DNA of 64,000 bases from JAWPMT01 sp965267435 (GTDB taxonomy: Bacteria > Bacteroidota > Bacteroidia > Cytophagales > Cyclobacteriaceae), in NCBI GenBank assembly GCA_965267435.1, contig OZ253960.1:3472001-3536000 (forward strand), given 5' to 3'. The notes below the pieces were generated by a model. The model made no database searches. It had not been told where the DNA came from and saw only the letters and a list, made by a program, of their open reading frames with translations. Shown here one piece after another: positions 26,094 through 33,581 of the stretch. Both the position numbers and the translations under genes were made by a program. Positions within the stretch are counted from its first letter, which is position 1, and the number at the start of each line of letters is the position of its first letter.

Positions 26094-26395
26094 AAAAAGA
26101 ATTCCCAGACACTCCTGGCGACCTCTTCCATGGGTCTATTGCTCTGATTGGCGTTTGTCTCGTAGTGATCACCTTATTTCAGGTGACCGACAAGAACGCA
26201 GTCTACACCGTTGACGAATGTCTGAGTTTTTCAGTTGCCCTGCTTCTAGGCAGCGTACTACTGTCCTACACGAGCATCTTACGGCCCGAAAAAAGGTGGT
26301 TCCGTCGCTCCAGCCACACGCTGTTTCTGGCAGCCTTTGTCAGTATCGTCGGATCTTTTCTTGTCCTACTCTATGAATTTCATTCTCATGCGTAA
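26090..26395 (+). CDS. Small three-helix membrane protein
   Basis: 101 aa with three hydrophobic segments (about residues 15-33, 46-62 and 77-95) separated by short polar loops, including RPEKRWFRRSS, which fits a cytoplasmic loop. Its start overlaps the stop of paralogue 2, and its stop overlaps the ATG of the GH25 gene, so it sits inside a coupled operon. It could anchor the large paralogues or protect the producer membrane (immunity); neither is shown. No family recognised. Confidence 0.7.
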   Translation: MKKEFPDTPGDLFHGSIALIGVCLVVITLFQVTDKNAVYTVDECLSFSVALLLGSVLLSYTSILRPEKRWFRRSSHTLFLAAFVSIVGSFLVLLYEFHSHA

Positions 26396-27773
26396 ACTCA
26401 CTTATCAAGAACAACGATGGGCGCAGAGCTTGTCGTTGTTTTCCAGCCAAACTAGCCCCACTGTAGCCAAATGGTTGGAGGGCAATTTCCTTACTGAGGA
26501 AGCCGGAAGAGCACTTATCATACAAGCGCAGGAGCACTATGCCGTTCTGTTCCTTACGACTGAACAGTACAATAGTGAGCATCAGAAAAATGAAGAGATC
26601 AGCAACTTCTTCTCCCTGCTTTCTTTCCTCAGGTACTTGCATTACGAAGGTTACCTGACGATCACGCGCGGGAAAGAATCCCGGGAAACATCTATGTTCT
26701 TTTTGCAAGACGCTTTCGTCAACCCCCAACCAATCAAAGGAAAGATTATCCTTAATGGCAAGGGAGAATATACTGAGAAGCCGGACAAGATCCATGATGC
26801 CAACCAACGAACGGTCTACCAGGGTACATTGTATGATCAGGATCAATTTGATTTGATCCTCAGCACATGCACCGGCTCGCTGACAGTTTCCAGCAGTATT
26901 GAGGATTTATTTGAAGAAACTGAGCCCGAAGCCGATTCATCATCTCCTGAAGATCAAAACCGATGGTCAAAAACGAATTTCGTAGTAGCTTCGGCGGGCC
27001 TTTTCGTTCTGATACTGTTGGGGCTCCTTGTATTCTTCGAGTTGCGCCACCACAATAAGCTGCTGGCGAGGAGTGAGTCACATCTTGCAAAGACCGATTC
27101 ACTTTCGAATTTTGTTCGAACCCATCTCTCGTTACAATCAGCTGGGCATTCGAACAGAGAGAAGTTCTACGGCGTGGATGTCTCCAAATGGAACGGCAAT
27201 CTGGTCAACGACATTGATCAGGCCGACGACCTCACTTTTGTGATCTGTAAGGCCACACAAGGGACAAGATATGTGGATCCAAGATTCCATTCGAACTGGA
27301 AACTGGTTGCCGAAAAAGGTCTTATTCGAGGTGCCTATCACTTCTATGACGCGGGAGAAGATGCGATTGATCAAGCAGAGCACTTTGCCAAGGTGATTGG
27401 TAAGTTGGATGGAAAGACGATAGCTCCAATTCTGGATATCGAGCCTGAGAGCCTCCCAAAGGGAGCAAAAATGGATCACATGGATTTACAAGTAGACCTG
27501 CTGCTATTCCTAAAGCATATAGAGCGCCTCACAAAGCGGAAGCCAATCGTCTACACGGACCCAAGCTTTGGCAACCAGTACCTTAAGAATAAGAAGTTCG
27601 CCGAATACCCACTATGGATTGCAGACTACACGCAGAGGGACAATCCTACGATTCCTCAGACGTGGAAGGGCAAAGGGTACAAATTCTGGCAAAAATCAGA
27701 CGCCCATGATGTGGCCTCCAGGAAAGTGGATTTTGACGTTTTCCTTGGCGAACTCTCTGAAATCTGGAGGTAA
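26388..27773 (+). CDS. Membrane-anchored GH25 muramidase (lysozyme) with unknown N-terminal domain
   Basis: 461 aa from ATG 26388; the frame is open from 26337, but the first 17 codons overlap the previous gene. Residues 1-190 are an unrecognised, probably cytoplasmic domain with an acidic Ser/Glu stretch. One membrane helix spans 198-217. Residues 258-461 are a GH25 catalytic domain: YGVDVSKWNG (Asp264), ICKATQGTRYVDPRF, GAYHFYD, the DxE pair in PILDIEPE (Asp350, Glu352), KPIVYTDPSF, PLWIADYT. With no signal peptide, a type II topology puts the lysozyme in the periplasm. It likely cuts the glycan strands of peptidoglycan as part of the island system. Confidence 0.88.
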   Translation: MRKLTYQEQRWAQSLSLFSSQTSPTVAKWLEGNFLTEEAGRALIIQAQEHYAVLFLTTEQYNSEHQKNEEISNFFSLLSFLRYLHYEGYLTITRGKESRETSMFFLQDAFVNPQPIKGKIILNGKGEYTEKPDKIHDANQRTVYQGTLYDQDQFDLILSTCTGSLTVSSSIEDLFEETEPEADSSSPEDQNRWSKTNFVVASAGLFVLILLGLLVFFELRHHNKLLARSESHLAKTDSLSNFVRTHLSLQSAGHSNREKFYGVDVSKWNGNLVNDIDQADDLTFVICKATQGTRYVDPRFHSNWKLVAEKGLIRGAYHFYDAGEDAIDQAEHFAKVIGKLDGKTIAPILDIEPESLPKGAKMDHMDLQVDLLLFLKHIERLTKRKPIVYTDPSFGNQYLKNKKFAEYPLWIADYTQRDNPTIPQTWKGKGYKFWQKSDAHDVASRKVDFDVFLGELSEIWR

Positions 27774-27979
27774 CAAACATCTCCTAAAGGCATGTAATTC
27801 CCAGAACTGCAGAAAACGCCATTCCGATAGTGCCTGGACCTTGTCGGGGCGCTATTGTTTTGGCTTATCGCGCTTCAAAAGCCAGTAAAGCTTTGGTTGT
27901 ATTCCACTTTGGCAAAAAGCCCAGGGACTGTAAGCTACTACTCCCAAAATAAGAGCGCACTCTACCACCCACTGACCTG

Positions 27980-27999
27980 AATACCACAAAAGAGGTATT
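27980..27999. promoter_or_regulatory. NarL-type 7-2-7 operator, site C
   Basis: AATACCACAAAAGAGGTATT: TACCACA-AA-AGAGGTA, with 6-bp inverted arms AATACC/GGTATT. The spacing is identical to sites A, B and D. It is 121 bases before the ATG at 28121, almost the same distance as site A to its gene. A TATGAAT hexamer-like box in the leader at 28022 would place the operator near -43, as expected for an activator, but this is speculative. Confidence 0.6.
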
Positions 28000-28006
28000 T
28001 GGCAGT

Positions 28007-28108
28007 ATGGCTACTAGGGGGTATGAATCCGGCAAAGCTGGAACCCAACTTTACTATCAACACAGGCGGATTCTGAAAAGCCTCAAACAGAGTAGGAAGA
28101 CATCCAAT
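28007..28108 (+). repeat. Conserved island leader, copy 3
   Basis: 102 bases collinear with 17519-17620 and, in its 3' part, with 22961-22997. Possible helices: GAATCC (28025-28030) with GGATTC in the core, CCGGC/GCTGG around an AAA loop, and AGGC/GCCT. Ends 12 bases before the ATG. Confidence 0.7.
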
Positions 28109-28120
28109 TCATTTTCAAAG

Positions 28121-28354
28121 ATGGCAACAATAACACTGGTACAGGCGGCTCGACAGACTGCCGACCACATTTATCAAATGACTGCTCAGCCTAATGGCGT
28201 AGTGATTGAAAATCTAGCCGGTGGCGCAGTTCAGTTCCAATGCTCGAACGACCTCGCCACACTGCAAGGAGCAACGTCCGTTCAAATCACTTATGACGCT
28301 ACAGTACCGGGAGACCCTCATGAGAGCGTCCAGGTGAGTTCGATCCTGTCATAA
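28121..28354 (+). CDS. Unknown 77-aa island protein
   Basis: The start ATG 28121 (MATITLVQAARQTADHIY) follows leader copy 3 directly; a longer frame from 28007 would translate the leader and is rejected. Short, beta-rich (GVVIENLAGGAVQFQC, VQITYDA), without signal peptide or known motif. It is co-oriented with the 122-aa gene 23 bases downstream, and the pair ends in a strong terminator. Function unknown; control by operator C and the leader ties it to the island. Confidence 0.6.
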   Translation: MATITLVQAARQTADHIYQMTAQPNGVVIENLAGGAVQFQCSNDLATLQGATSVQITYDATVPGDPHESVQVSSILS

Positions 28355-28377
28355 GATTTATAAATCAAAATGTAACA

Positions 28378-28746
28378 ATGATGTGGATAGTAGCATACAG
28401 AGGCCAGATCACAACTGCAAAGGCCTTTATTAAGAGACTGCAAAAACGCAGGGAGATAACCACTCAAGACATATTGAGCAATGCTAGTGTCGCGTGCTTC
28501 AAAGCAAAAAGGATGTACTATTCTGATGCTGACAACCAAGCTGGTATCTCGGGAATTGGGGCAGGTCAGATAACATTTGTGAAGAAGAAAGCTTTGGAAA
28601 AACTCGGAGCCGAGATCGATCTAGATGTGCAGGCAGATTTCCCAAATCACGCTTTGATGTCTAAGATTAGCGCCCAGGATGCGTTCAATTGTCTCAGGAG
28701 TTCGGGCGTTCATTTTGCTAATCCCTTACCAGATGTGGACACATGA
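28378..28746 (+). CDS. Unknown 122-aa protein, last gene of the island
   Basis: 122 residues, no signal peptide, a basic N-terminal helix region (AKAFIKRLQKRREITTQDIL) and a short Cys-containing C-terminal part. No family recognised. It follows the 77-aa gene and lies just upstream of the terminator at 28772-28804, which closes the island on the right. Confidence 0.6.
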   Translation: MMWIVAYRGQITTAKAFIKRLQKRREITTQDILSNASVACFKAKRMYYSDADNQAGISGIGAGQITFVKKKALEKLGAEIDLDVQADFPNHALMSKISAQDAFNCLRSSGVHFANPLPDVDT

Positions 28747-28771
28747 TTTGGCTAAATATTGATGTAGTGAT

Positions 28772-28804
28772 GAAAAGCGTTCACCAACACTGAACGCTTT
28801 TTTC
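28772..28804 (+). terminator. Rho-independent terminator, right edge of island
   Basis: AAAAGCGTTCA - CCAACAC - TGAACGCTTTT followed by more T: a strong hairpin with a T-run, 26 bases after the stop at 28746. Confidence 0.9.
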
Positions 28805-28996
28805 AATGATTGAGCCAGCCCTGCAATTGGCTAGAACCCTGATCAGACAAGACTTGTAAATAATCCCATCGATGATTTTTCCGCCATGAAGACTTTCAAG
28901 AGTGATTGGGAAGTGGCGTCCAAAGTCTAAGCTCGGACCACCATTTATCGCCCGTCGAGCGAGGAAAAAGGAAAAAAGGTACAGTAGATTTGCGCG

Positions 28997-31900
28997 ATGA
29001 GGTGCTTGATACTGATCGCGAATGTGCTGCTGGTCGGTCTTCTAGGTCCAAGCCGTGCAACCGCCCAATGTGAAGACGAACGACCACTTTTTGAGCTGCT
29101 TTCTCCAAAACAGACCGGAGTAAAATTCAGCAATACCCTTACCGAGGATGCCCAGATGAACTTCCTGTCCACCACCTATTTCTACAACGGAGGTGGGGTA
29201 GCCATTGGGGATCTCAACAACGATGGACTTCCCGAGATCTTCCTCACTGGCAATCAGAAGACCTCCCGACTGTACGAGAACAAGGGCAAGCTAAAATTTG
29301 AAGACATCACCAAGTCCTCCGGCATAGGGGACGACGCTGGGTATTGGGCCACTGGCGTGAACATGGCAGACGTAAACGCGGACGGATGGCTAGATATCTA
29401 TGTCTGTTACAATGACGAACACCAGGTGGAGCGCCGGAGAAACCGCCTTTATATCAACAACCAGGACGGGACGTTCACAGAACGCGCCAAGGAGTTGGGG
29501 CTCGATGATCCGGGGTTCGGCGTGCAAGCCGCCTTCTTCGACTTCGACAAGGACGGCGACCTCGACATGTATCAGCTCAACTACAATGCGGACCACATCC
29601 CCTCCGCAGAATGGGAGCACTTCCGTGAAAACCGCGATCCTTACGCCGGAGACAAGCTGTACCGCAATGACAATGGCTCTTTTACAGACATCAGCGAATC
29701 CGCCGGCATAAAAGGTACATCCATGGGCTATGGGTTGGGTGTAGCGGTATCCGATATGAATGGAGACCACTGGCCAGATATCTACGTGTCCAACGACTTC
29801 ATCGAGCCTGACTACCTGTACATCAACAATGGTGATGGGACGTTCACCGAGCGAATGGCGGAGTACTTCCAGCACATTTCGCATTTCTCCATGGGCTCCG
29901 ACATCAACGACTACAACAATGACGGGCATGTGGATTTGCTGACCATCGATATGCTGCCGGAGGACAACAAGCGCCAGAAACTCCTCTACGGGCCCGACAA
30001 CTACGAGGAATACGCCCGGCAAGTACTTGCTGGCTACTACCACCAGAGCATGCGCAACATGCTGCATGTCAACAATGCCAATGGCACCTTTAGCGAGATC
30101 GGGCAGCTGGCTGGAGTGAGCAATACCGATTGGAGTTGGAGCGCTCTGTTTGCAGATTATGACAATGACGGCTGGAAAGATCTGTTCGTTTCGAATGGCT
30201 ACTACAAGGACGTCACGAACCGCGATTTTTTAAAATTCAAAGGGGACTATTATTTCAACCAGCAGATCAACCGAGAAAAAGTGGATACCCTGTACATCGT
30301 GCAAAACACGGAATCCACTCCCACGAGGAATTACATCTTCCAAAACAAAGGCGACCTGACCTTCGATGACAAGTCGGATTGCTGGGGCCTCGACAAGCCC
30401 ATGTTCTCCAATGGTGCGGCCCACGCTGACCTTGACAATGATGGGGACCTCGACCTCGTCATCAGCAATATCAACAGCAGAGCATCGATCTACAGAAACA
30501 ACCTTCGCGAAAACTTCGATGGCGGCAATTACCTGTCAATCCAACTTATTGGTGATGGACTCAATACGAGGGCTTACAATTCAAAGCTCATGCTCTACGC
30601 GGAAGGAGGCTTTCAGCTCCAGGAACTGATGCCAATGAGAGGCTTCCAGTCGCGGATGTCAGATGTCGTTCATTTCGGCCTAGGTCGATCAGAGCAGGTG
30701 GATTCGCTCGTGGTGCTGTGGCCCGATGGCGGAAAAACTAAAGTCGTAAACCCATCGGTGAACCAGCGCATCGAGCTTTTCGAGAAAGACAAAGAAGCAT
30801 TCGGTGACAAAGCAAATGGCGATCAGCAAACGCTCTTCGACTTGACACAAGCGACACTTTTTGAGCACCAAGAGTACCCTATCAATGATTTTAAGCGACA
30901 GCCACTTTTGATGACGATGCTGACTAACTGTGGTCCCGTGGTCGAGTCTGCTGACATGAACGGAGACGGCCTTGAGGATCTCTTCATTGGCTCCAGCAAA
31001 AACAGTCAGAGCAAGATCCTCCTGCAGCAGGCGACGGGAGACTTCACTGAGGCGTCCTTTGCCTACGACAACCCTCAAAGCACAGAAGCCGATGCCGAGT
31101 TGGCTGATGTCGAAGGCGATGGAGATCTAGATATCCTGGTTGTCAGTGGTGGCTATCACGACTATGCCAAGGACGACGCCGACTTAAAGGATCGGCTGTA
31201 TATCAATAACGGCACAGGCAGGTTCGCCTTGAGAACCACTGGCCTCCCAGAGAAGTTGGTCAGTGGATCCAGCGCCAGTGCCGCTGATTTCGACAAGGAT
31301 GGGGATGTTGATTTCTTCGTGGGTGGAAGGGTCGTACCTGGCCGATATCCCGAGTCTCCGGAGAGCTATCTGCTGATCAATGATGGCAGGGGCTATTTCG
31401 CAGCACCGGAGGGCCTGGTCCCAAACACCGGAATGATCGGGATGGTCACCGATTCGGAGTGGATTGATGTAAATGGGGATTCCTGGGAGGATCTGATAGT
31501 CATAGGAGATCTGATGCCGATCACAATTTTGATCAATGAGGAAGGGAAGCAATTGGTCGATAGGACCTCCGAATTCATTCCCAACTCCCCGTCCGGCCTA
31601 TGGACCAAACTAATTTCAGGAGACTTCGACGGGGATGGGGACAAGGATTTCGTGATAGGCAACTTCGGCCACAATTCGCAGATCTATGCCTCGGCTGAGG
31701 AACCCCTCAGCCTGGTTTATGGCGACTTCGATTCTAATGGCTCGGTGGACCCGATTTTCTCTTATCACATACAAGGGGAGTCTTACCCATTCGCCAGCCG
31801 CGGTGAAATCACCAATCAACTGATTGCCTTGAGGCAGAAGTTCACTTCTTACGAGATCTATTCCGAGGCGACCATCAAGCAGGTACTTACCAAGGCGCAA

Positions 31901-32302
31901 CTCGCCGAAGCGAACAAACTCTATGTGACCGAGCTGTCACCTGTTTATCTCGAAAACCAAGGATCAAAATTCGAGATCCGCCTCATGCCCCTGGAGGCCC
32001 AGATCTCGCCAGTTTTTGCATTGGAAGTCGCCGATTTCAATGGCGATGGAAACCTGGACGTCCTGCTGGCCGGTAACCAGAGTCAGATCAGGATCCGGCT
32101 GGGTCTGATCGATGCCAACTACGGCAGCATCTTCCTTGGTGACGGCCAGGGCAACTTCGAATACCTGAATCAGTCCGAGACCGGCTTAAAGGTCACAGGA
32201 GATGCGAAGTCCGTCCAGATGATGACCATCAATGGAAAGCAACACCTCGTGTTTGGTATCAACAACTCCCCGGCACAGGTCTACAAAATGAATGAAGAAT
32301 GA
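28997..32302 (+). CDS. ASPIC/FG-GAP (VCBS-repeat) secreted protein, 1,101 aa
   Basis: Signal peptide ending SRATAQ. Many calcium-binding-like FG-GAP/VCBS repeats are visible, such as GDLNNDGLPEIFLTG, DVNADGWLDIYV, FDKDGDLDMYQ, DLDNDGDLDLVISN, DFDGDGDKDFVIG, DFNGDGNLDVLLAG. An ASPIC/UnbV-like segment lies mid-protein (near residues 500-600). The C-terminal half repeats the same propeller design. These proteins are typical of Bacteroidota glycan and polyketide-related loci; the precise role is unknown. The gene overlaps the haloperoxidase-like gene by 4 bases (ATGA), so they work together. A homologue of similar length is at 58595-61897. Confidence 0.9.
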   Translation: MRCLILIANVLLVGLLGPSRATAQCEDERPLFELLSPKQTGVKFSNTLTEDAQMNFLSTTYFYNGGGVAIGDLNNDGLPEIFLTGNQKTSRLYENKGKLKFEDITKSSGIGDDAGYWATGVNMADVNADGWLDIYVCYNDEHQVERRRNRLYINNQDGTFTERAKELGLDDPGFGVQAAFFDFDKDGDLDMYQLNYNADHIPSAEWEHFRENRDPYAGDKLYRNDNGSFTDISESAGIKGTSMGYGLGVAVSDMNGDHWPDIYVSNDFIEPDYLYINNGDGTFTERMAEYFQHISHFSMGSDINDYNNDGHVDLLTIDMLPEDNKRQKLLYGPDNYEEYARQVLAGYYHQSMRNMLHVNNANGTFSEIGQLAGVSNTDWSWSALFADYDNDGWKDLFVSNGYYKDVTNRDFLKFKGDYYFNQQINREKVDTLYIVQNTESTPTRNYIFQNKGDLTFDDKSDCWGLDKPMFSNGAAHADLDNDGDLDLVISNINSRASIYRNNLRENFDGGNYLSIQLIGDGLNTRAYNSKLMLYAEGGFQLQELMPMRGFQSRMSDVVHFGLGRSEQVDSLVVLWPDGGKTKVVNPSVNQRIELFEKDKEAFGDKANGDQQTLFDLTQATLFEHQEYPINDFKRQPLLMTMLTNCGPVVESADMNGDGLEDLFIGSSKNSQSKILLQQATGDFTEASFAYDNPQSTEADAELADVEGDGDLDILVVSGGYHDYAKDDADLKDRLYINNGTGRFALRTTGLPEKLVSGSSASAADFDKDGDVDFFVGGRVVPGRYPESPESYLLINDGRGYFAAPEGLVPNTGMIGMVTDSEWIDVNGDSWEDLIVIGDLMPITILINEEGKQLVDRTSEFIPNSPSGLWTKLISGDFDGDGDKDFVIGNFGHNSQIYASAEEPLSLVYGDFDSNGSVDPIFSYHIQGESYPFASRGEITNQLIALRQKFTSYEIYSEATIKQVLTKAQLAEANKLYVTELSPVYLENQGSKFEIRLMPLEAQISPVFALEVADFNGDGNLDVLLAGNQSQIRIRLGLIDANYGSIFLGDGQGNFEYLNQSETGLKVTGDAKSVQMMTINGKQHLVFGINNSPAQVYKMNEE

Positions 32303-33564
32303 AGACATTGCTCGCATCCTTTGCTCTGTGCATTTCCCTCACGGCCACTGGTCAGTCCACCTATGCTGATGACGTCTTCGAAGTGACCAAGGTCATGGTT
32401 CATGACATCATCAACCCGCCGGCTGCTGCTCGCTACTATGCGTACTCCAACCTCGGCGCCTTGATGGTGTTTGATCAGGATGCTGCCAGCAGTTTGAACG
32501 GCTTTGATTACACTGTCCCACAGGCCAATGCGGATGTCAATCTGGAGTTGGCGGCTCGCTACACGCTCCTGGAGATTGCCTCAAGATTGCTACCCTCCGG
32601 TTCGCAGCTAGACGACTATCAGGAGGAGCTGATCCCCTCGTTGAAAAAAAAGCTAAAGATCAATGGCCGCTCGATCAAAGCAAGCCTCGCCTTTGCAAAT
32701 GAATTGGCGGACATCGTCGTCGATTATTCCAGAACTGATGGCTATTCCAAATTGACCTCGCTGATTGGCTATACACCGAAGGTCGGCGAAGGCTTCTGGT
32801 ACCCGACTCCCCCAGCTTACATCGAAGCAGTGGAGCCCCACTGGACGACCATCCGGCCCTTTTTTCTTGATTCGAGTACACAGTTCGCCCCCAGCCCTCC
32901 TGTGGAGTTCGATATGGACAAGGACAGTCCCTTCTACAAGGAACAGCTGATGGGCGTGTATGAGGCAGTAAAGAATCGAACAAAAGAGCAGGAGGAAATT
33001 GCCAAATTTTGGGACTGCAATCCTTTCGAGGTCAAAGTCTCAGGCCATACGATGATTGGCATCAAGAAGATCACCCCCGGAGGACACTGGATGGGTATCA
33101 CGGGAATAGCCTGTGAGAAGGTTGGCCTTGATCTCGCCGAAACTGTAAGGGCTCATGCGCTCGTTGCTCTCACCCTTCATGACGCCTTTGTCAGTTGCTG
33201 GGACGAGAAGTACCGCAGCGAAAGGATCCGCCCCGAGACTGTTATCAATCAGCACCTGGACAGGACCTGGCGACCGGTACTACAGACGCCCCCATTCCCT
33301 GAGTATACCAGCGGCCATAGCGTGGCTTCTGCAGCGTCATCTGTGATGCTGACGAGCCTGTTTGGGGATAACTTCTCTTTTGTCGACGACACGGAAGTAT
33401 TCTTTGGATTGCCGGAACGATCCTTCAACTCTTTTGAAGAGGCGGCCAACGAAGCGGCCATAAGCCGACTGTACGGAGGTATTCATTACATCGACGCCTG
33501 CGAAATCGGGGTGGAACAAGGACGGGCCATTGGGGAGTTTATCGTAGGGAAGATCGAAGAGTAA
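32299..33564 (+). CDS. Vanadium-dependent haloperoxidase / PAP2-superfamily enzyme, secreted
   Basis: 421 aa with signal peptide ending ATGQS. The three vanadate/phosphate-binding motifs are complete: KYRSERIRP (K304-x6-R311-P312), TSGHS (Ser338-Gly339-His340) and SRLYGGIH (Ser389-Arg390-x5-His396). The rest is helical, as usual. It may oxidise halides or act as a phosphatase; the family covers both and the sequence alone does not decide. Translation is coupled to the ASPIC/FG-GAP gene by an ATGA overlap, a pairing common in Bacteroidota. Confidence 0.88.
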   Translation: MKTLLASFALCISLTATGQSTYADDVFEVTKVMVHDIINPPAAARYYAYSNLGALMVFDQDAASSLNGFDYTVPQANADVNLELAARYTLLEIASRLLPSGSQLDDYQEELIPSLKKKLKINGRSIKASLAFANELADIVVDYSRTDGYSKLTSLIGYTPKVGEGFWYPTPPAYIEAVEPHWTTIRPFFLDSSTQFAPSPPVEFDMDKDSPFYKEQLMGVYEAVKNRTKEQEEIAKFWDCNPFEVKVSGHTMIGIKKITPGGHWMGITGIACEKVGLDLAETVRAHALVALTLHDAFVSCWDEKYRSERIRPETVINQHLDRTWRPVLQTPPFPEYTSGHSVASAASSVMLTSLFGDNFSFVDDTEVFFGLPERSFNSFEEAANEAAISRLYGGIHYIDACEIGVEQGRAIGEFIVGKIEE

Positions 33565-33581
33565 CGAAGTAGTCGCTTCAC

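Larger units (their letters stand above)
27774..28120. other. Intergenic region holding operator C and leader copy 3
   Basis: The first 200 bases show no gene; a TACCACC half-site is at 27963-27969. Operator C and the conserved leader follow, directly before the ATG at 28121. I see no other feature. Confidence 0.5.

Noticed and set aside
17519..28108. Leader copies as CRISPR repeats or integron attC sites
   Set aside because: Only three copies kilobases apart, each just before a start codon and in the same direction as the gene, with no spacers and no integrase or cas gene.
28007..28120. Longer N-terminus for the 77-aa protein
   Set aside because: The frame crosses leader copy 3, which is conserved as DNA/RNA before other genes in unrelated reading frames.
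17415..28804. Island as a prophage because of the GH25 lysozyme
   Set aside because: No capsid, tail, terminase, portal, holin or integrase genes; the GH25 protein is membrane-anchored and the regulator is a two-component system.
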